NCBI GenBank assembly: GCA_018398765.1
Contig: JAHBMJ010001081.1
Coordinates: 9,445-36,396 of the forward strand
Origin: Chromera velia
Lineage: Eukaryota > Sar > Chromeraceae
Reading direction: 5' to 3'
DNA length: 26,952 bases
The notes under the pieces are model-generated. The model had not been told where the DNA came from. It did not search any database and was given only the letters and a program-made list of their open reading frames with translations. Shown here in pieces: positions 22,786-26,952 of this stretch; positions within the stretch are counted from its first letter, which is position 1, and each line of letters begins with the position of its first letter. The position numbers were made by a program, and so were the translations under genes.

Positions 22786-23891
22786 AGCAGTGCAATTGAA
22801 GAGGGAACTGTGTGACAAAATCACGTGTGCGGATCGAGAAGCGCGTCGACTGGTGAGTGGATGAGTGAATCAATGAATGGGACTGGAATGAGTGGATTGA
22901 TGGGGGGAAACCGACATGCACCCTGCATTGGCCCCTCTCGATTCCTTTTCTTCTCTTCTTGGTTTAAGTTTCCCGCTTCTTCCTTTTCCCTTAATTGTCG
23001 GACCGTTCCGCTCCCCCCGCCTCTTTTCCTGCTTGTGCTTCCTGACATTATGCTCTGTTGCTCGTTCTCTCCGCTTACCCTCGACCAATTCTTTCCTGTT
23101 GATCTGTGCCTCTGAGAAGCAGCAAGCAAGCAGTTCGTCTGTCACTTCACATCACATCTCGTTGTGCACATCTCTGATCGTGTTTTTTCTTTCTGTGTGT
23201 CTGGCAGAAGAACCAGCCGGCATCCGCCCTGATTGTCGTGGGTCTAGTGCTTGCTCTCGTCGTGGGGCTCCTGCTTTTCATCGTCTGCTGGCTCATCATG
23301 TCAGTCCGTTCCCCCCCCCCTCACCTCTCTCTCTCTCTTCTTTACGCCATTTACTGAGCCTTTCCTTCGCCGTTGTGTCATCCGTGTTTCTTTGCTGTCT
23401 GTTTTCCTCTCTTCCTTCTGTTCTGCCCCCTTGCCGTCTTTTGTTTGGCAATCCGACCTTTCCAGAAATCGAGTCGCTTCATGTTTTCTGCTGCATCTTT
23501 CATCGCTTTCCTCCCCGAAAACCGTCCCTCCTACTGTTGAGGCTGTTGCTTTCTGTTTGCTCTGCTGGTGTGTCAATGTTGTTGTCGTTGGCTGTTTTCC
23601 TGGTTGCCGTGTCCTGGAAAGACGTTTCCTTTCTTCCAGAGGCCTCTTCTCTGTAGTCCCGGAGGACTCACAAGGAAGCTGGCTCCGCCCTTATCTGACT
23701 TCGTTGATTCTGAGCATTTCGTTTGATTGCTTTTTTGCAGGCAAGAAGAGGACGTCGTGGCGCACCTGTCGCCCAATAGAGGGCAGGGGCGTACACACGC
23801 AGGGGGCGCGGCCGCAGGATTACGGACCCCACAAAGTGCGCGCTTCCGGCCTTTGAAAGACTTTGCACGTGCAAGACCGCGACCAGACTAG
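19558..23891 (+). CDS. Predicted type I membrane protein with a C2H2-type finger
   Basis: Exons: 19558-19965, 20378-20494, 20908-21003, 21376-21508, 22077-22172, 22791-22852, 23208-23299 and 23741-23891. All seven junctions keep phase (0, 0, 0, 1, 1, 0, 2), giving 384 aa. Order: signal peptide (FLIVFPLLTCFF core), acidic region of Glu/Asp/Gly (about 30-90), basic patch (RRPVGRYGRRVKRFHLRK), then exons 2-3 with a C2H2 finger (C183-x2-C186-x12-H199-x4-H204). A cysteine-rich stretch follows (VCLEDYCEIFDVC, then C253, C265, C272, C291, C296), then one hydrophobic helix (311-335, ALIVVGLVLALVVGLLLF) and a short basic tail. Exon 6 is only 62 nt and was found by frame and phase. If the signal peptide and helix are used as predicted, the finger and all ten downstream-of-180 cysteines face the lumen or outside. 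The in-frame stop at 21523 is reached only if exon 4 is not spliced. I cannot name the family. Confidence 0.78.
20516..20546 (+). repeat. (TTTG)n microsatellite
   Basis: Seven to eight TTTG units about 20 bases downstream of the donor of intron 20495-20907 of the membrane-protein gene. Confidence 0.95.
20789..20896 (+). repeat. 32-bp minisatellite, three copies plus a partial
   Basis: Units at 20789-20820, 20821-20852 and 20853-20884, then a 12-base partial. Each is made of CATGCATGCA, CATCCATC words and GCACACATC. It ends 11 bases before the splice acceptor at 20907. Confidence 0.93.
21034..21121 (+). repeat. 44-bp tandem duplication in an intron
   Basis: Two head-to-tail copies (21034-21077 and 21078-21121) starting TTGGTTGGGCTGATGG and ending CTTTCTCGGG. 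They differ at one position (AACTGG versus AACCGG). It lies in the intron 21004-21375, so a recent duplication is likely. Confidence 0.95.
21317..21361 (+). repeat. (TGTC)n microsatellite next to a splice acceptor
   Basis: About eleven TGTC units ending 14 bases before the CAG acceptor at 21375. It probably serves as the pyrimidine tract. Confidence 0.95.
22626..22780 (+). repeat. Compound (CTTC)n-(CTTT)n-(CT)n-(GT)n tract before an acceptor
   Basis: A stack of CTTC, CTTT, CT and then GT repeats ends ten bases before the acceptor of the 62-nt exon 6. It is intronic simple sequence; the Ser/Leu/Phe frames through it are artefacts. Confidence 0.95.
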
Positions 23892-24148
23892 TGCGTTAGC
23901 TAGTACGATGAATTCAATTAGTATCCATCACTATATAGATCCATCATCATTAATGTAAATAAATCCGAGGATAGGATAGGATGTATGTTCTAGGTGCCCC
24001 CCGCGGTCCACTGCTTAGAAAAGGCTTATACCGTCGGCGGCTTCGTTCGACGCTCGAACTTATAAGCTCAGCAGCCAACTAACCGCCATGCATCCAGCAG
24101 GATGGATCCATCGATCGATTATATCCAACAGCTGTCAGCGTATCTCTA

Positions 24149-24412
24149 AGGGTGATCTCATGTAATATATTTATTTACATTAAAGTGAGGATATGTGACG
24201 ATGATTTCACTTTAAATAAACAATTTAAAACTTTAAAACACCCAGAGAAAAAAAGTTGGAACTTGGAACTATAACTCAAAGAAAACATTACATTTTTCTA
24301 ACGTTCTTTGTAAGGTAGTTTTAAAGCGTTTAAAGGGAAAATTTTAAAGTTTACAGTTAAAGTGGGGGCGTCATCACTTTATTTAAAAATTTTAAACTAT
24401 TAGGATCACCCC
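24149..24412. mobile_element. 264-bp terminal-inverted-repeat element (MITE-like)
   Basis: The left end AGGGTGATCTCATG and the right end read in reverse (GGGGTGATCCTAAT) match, and the similarity continues for about 43 bases through TTTA..AAAGTGA. TA dinucleotides flank both ends (24147-24148 and 24413-24414), as a Tc1/mariner-Stowaway type target duplication would. The core is AT-rich and non-coding. Related termini occur at 2439-2546. Confidence 0.6.
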
Positions 24413-24954
24413 TAGGCGTATCTTCTACTATCTTGATCATAGTAAAAGACAGTCTTAACTAGTCTGAACATACAATAATGAATTCAAATAATAATTCTAG
24501 CCTGTCATTATCTGTCATTGCTGGCCTAGACTAGGCCGTGCACTCTATATACTGGCCTGCAATTTAGGCTGCAAAGGGTATTTAAAAACATACTGCCACA
24601 GTATTAATAAAAATGTATTACTAGATACTATGCTAGATACATTAAAAGAACATTTTGAAAACTAGTTTGAAAAATGCTAGAAATTCCAAAACTTTTGATG
24701 TTTTTTGTTTTTTTTTAAAAAAGAATGTATCTGCGAATGAGTAACGAATGTATGCACAAAAAAGAAATGTAGATAATCACTGATATATCACTGACAGTAT
24801 AGTTCTAGAAGCTTAAAAAAAAACTGTCAACAACTTAAAACAAAGAATTAATTCACAATAGTTTGTAGGCTTGATCTAGTACCTAATGTTTCACCACTTA
24901 ATAAATATGATATTAACGCTGTTAACGGCATATCGATCATAAATAGTGACCATG

Positions 24955-24989
24955 TTTGATTTGATTTGATTTGATTTGATTTGATTTGA
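24955..24989. repeat. (TTTGA)n array, left arm of an inverted pair
   Basis: Seven TTTGA units. The same unit appears in reverse orientation (CAAAT repeated) at 26926-26952, where the window ends. Confidence 0.95.
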
Positions 24990-25057
24990 GGTAGGGCTTA
25001 AGCTCAAATCAAATATCCAGTCAGGGAGGACTTAGTGTTTAAAGACCTATCAAATAC

Positions 25058-25073
25058 GATCAAATATTTGATC
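25058..25073. repeat. 16-bp perfect palindrome
   Basis: GATCAAATATTTGATC is a perfect palindrome about 70 bases inside the left TTTGA array. Its core CAAATATTTG recurs near the right end of the element. Confidence 0.95.
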
Positions 25074-25361
25074 AATATGACTTTCAACCTCAAATATGAA
25101 GGTCCCGAAAAACCTTTTGCAAGTACCGATCCGTCACGCATGCTGATTCAAATGAAAAAACCTAAATCTTGATGGTTTACTCTCAAAAAAAAACGTTTTG
25201 AGCTGTACTGAAATTGACGTTTCACCTCTTTTTACTTCATGCAGAGGTAAACCGATCAGCTGAACGTTTTTCCAAACAGCTGTGTTAACTTTTCTGGTGC
25301 TGGAACATCTTTTACGGCCCCCTTTTTAAGCGTCTGCAAACATTTTACACCCCGTAAAGAC

Positions 25362-26012
25362 ATGTCACACAATCTGACAGGGTCGAACGGGAAGAAGGAG
25401 GCATTTGTTTTTAGAGCCGGGTACGCAAAAAAAATATGGTCCGTGCAAAAGGGGGCAAATGTGATTCAGTATCAGGTGAAAATACAAGGAGCTGAGGGGG
25501 AAGGAGAAACTATTTGTGGCTGTGAGTATGCAGCAGCGGCAACCAGTTCTTTTCAAACCCACCTCATCAATCAGCATCGCTTGACAATCACGTCTGACAA
25601 ACATGTGCAGCTGCTCCAAGAAAGACAGGAGAAGCGGTCGGAGGGGGCAGAGGGGACGAAGCAGCCTGACGTGCAAACGTTTTTCCCTACCAAAGATGAA
25701 GCAGAAGCCGTGGTCGCACCATATGCAGAGATGCATGAGAAGAGAATCAAGTGCGATATGCTGACCACTAACTTTCTGGCCAGTGCTGGCTGGCCTCATC
25801 TCACAGAAAACGAGGCATTGCGAAAGCTGATCAAGGCACTGGACTCCCGCTACGATCTTCCGTCTGTGGGGAAAGTGCAGAGACTTCTGCTTCCAACACT
25901 GAAGAACGAGATTATTCTGTCAATCAAAGACAGGTTGAGAAAAGTAGCGAGTCGGACCCGACGAGTGTCGATCACCCTCGACATGTGGTCCCTGATTGCA
26001 GCATGCCCCTGA
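25362..26012 (+). pseudogene. hAT transposase, N-terminal fragment (BED-type finger plus start of RNase H-like region)
   Basis: 216 codons. Residues about 25-75 resemble a BED finger: an aromatic W start, CGCEYAAA, then a His pair in THLINQH. Residues about 125-210 match the region upstream of the hAT catalytic core: TNFLASAGWP, ENEALRKLIKALDSRYDLPS, then ITLDMWS, where the Asp is the usual first catalytic position. The frame stops five codons after this motif. Full-length hAT transposases are usually 500-800 residues, so most of the catalytic domain is gone, probably by internal deletion. Confidence 0.75.
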
Positions 26013-26571
26013 TCCCAAGCGTCGAAAGGCTGCGACCACATTCCCTGTCGGTGTGGAGCAGTTCCAGAAAGGCAAGGGAAAAGGCAATGGGGGGGCTGCT
26101 GACAGTGCTGGAGGGGGGGCCGCTCCTACAGGGCCCAGCGGGAGGACTACTTTGAAACCAAAGGAGGCGGCCGCAGACGCAAATGCTGAGAAGGCTAGGG
26201 GGAAACTTCCCCCTCCTGAGAAAGTCATCACTCCGGGTGAGGAAGGCTACCGACCTCTCTATATTTACCTCCAATACAAGGGGCTTGTTGTCGGCCCTGG
26301 CACGGCACAGAGGGTAGCCGAACTTACCAACTCTAGATGCTTAGCTGCCCAGAAATAGGACGGTTCCAACACCAACAGCAATAGCAAAGGTATGCGCGGT
26401 TCTCCATCTCACCCCGTTGTCATCTCTCCGCAACCGAATAGAAGCCCAGGAGCACCCACTCCTGGAAAGCCGAAAAGCCAGAGAAAAAGCTCTCAGCAGC
26501 TCCTACCACCGATCGATTCGATTCATATTGAAGAAAGTGATCATGGAGAAGAGGAAAAGGAAGTGCCATAA
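25996..26571 (+). pseudogene. Downstream transposon reading frame interrupted by TAG
   Basis: A frame shifted relative to the transposase fragment runs from about 25996 to a TAG at 26356-26358, and the same frame stays open to TAA at 26569-26571. The first part is basic and Gly/Ala-rich, then GYRPLYIYLQYKGLVVGPG; the second part is Ser/Pro/Gln-rich and ends acidic (EESDHGEEEKEVP). A TTGCAG acceptor-like site at 25996-26001 opens it, so it may be the remnant of a last exon. No domain recognised. Confidence 0.5.
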
Positions 26572-26896
26572 AGCTGAGTGATTGTCACCTCAATTTTGGT
26601 ACGTGCTCTAACTTTATCGTATCAACAAAAAGTTATATGCAATTTTAAATCTATCAATTTTACGTTCTTAATCTCTATTAGTACTAGAGTGAGTCTTAGT
26701 GACTAGTGTATATACACTGCCATACAGGCATATTTTTTTTACGGAACTGATAAGTTATAATTATATATATATTTTTTTAAATTTTTGAAACACACATCAG
26801 AAATGTTCTGATAACTATTGTCATGAGAAAAATGATCAGAGTGACAGTAAGTCAGTGACTCAGTGAGGAACCCTAAGAGGTTAACCTCAAATCTTA

Positions 26897-26919
26897 CCTC
26901 AAATATCAAATATTTGAGG
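26897..26919. repeat. 9-bp-stem hairpin near the right end of the hAT remnant
   Basis: CCTCAAATA - TCAAA - TATTTGAGG. The stem is perfect and uses the same words as the left subterminal region, as expected for transposase-binding subterminal repeats. Confidence 0.9.
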
Positions 26920-26952
26920 TTGAAGCTCAAATCAAATCAAATCAAATCAAAT

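Larger units (their letters stand above)
23892..25361. other. AT-rich DNA downstream of the membrane-protein gene
   Basis: No coding region. It holds a small inverted-repeat element (24149-24412), further AT-rich DNA with TTAAA-rich words, and from 24955 the left flank of the hAT remnant. Several TGATATATCACTGA-type imperfect palindromes occur around 24780. Confidence 0.55.
24955..26952 (+). mobile_element. Degenerate hAT-family DNA transposon
   Basis: About 2 kb bounded by inverted arrays (TTTGA on the left, TCAAA on the right, the right one cut by the window edge). Subterminal palindromes made of the same CAAATATTTG words lie at 25058-25073 and 26897-26919. Inside is the N-terminal part of an hAT transposase and a second broken reading frame. 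The catalytic core and C-terminal dimerisation region typical of hAT are missing, so this copy cannot be autonomous. True ends and the 8-bp target duplication expected for hAT were not found within the window. Confidence 0.65.

Overview
This is nuclear DNA from a eukaryote. Five protein-coding genes are split by spliceosomal introns whose phases match across every junction I propose. There are long microsatellites, AT-rich intergenic islands and DNA-transposon remnants, and I see no bacterial-style operons. Genes sit on both strands and are mostly divergent. The TGCATGCA-rich intergenic DNA, pyrimidine-rich introns and gene content (GT34 glycosyltransferase, divergent protein kinase, RING/TRAF/MATH protein) suggest a unicellular alga or protist. 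My best guess is a chromerid alveolate such as Chromera velia, but a stramenopile alga is not excluded. This taxonomic call is inference only.

Layout. 1-290: CA/CT microsatellite. 326-2020 (-): GT34-like glycosyltransferase in a single open frame. 2021-4114: gene-free, with a small terminal-inverted-repeat element (2439-2546) and a 3 x 44 bp tandem repeat (3757-3888). 4115-6908 (-): divergent protein kinase in three or four exons. 6909-7604: divergent intergenic spacer. 7605-10516 (+): basic, low-complexity protein of unknown function in six exons (possibly seven, to 10830), with a 1 kb intron that is largely pyrimidine. 10831-12075: AT-rich spacer. 12076-14143 (+): RING + TRAF zinc fingers + MATH protein in three exons. 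14144-15527: AT-rich spacer. 15528-18857 (-): predicted secreted protein of 674 residues in four exons, not recognised. 18858-19557: divergent spacer. 19558-23891 (+): eight-exon gene for a predicted single-pass membrane protein with a signal peptide, one C2H2 finger, many cysteines and a C-terminal transmembrane helix. 23892-26952: AT-rich DNA with a second small inverted-repeat element (24149-24412) and a broken hAT-family transposon bounded by inverted ATTTG arrays.

The genes do not form an obvious pathway. Three of the five products have an N-terminal hydrophobic segment (Golgi-type anchor or signal peptide). The most unusual genome-level signals are the splice sites and the repeats around them: 11 of 19 reconstructed introns begin with GTCNGT, and simple repeats often lie directly against splice junctions.
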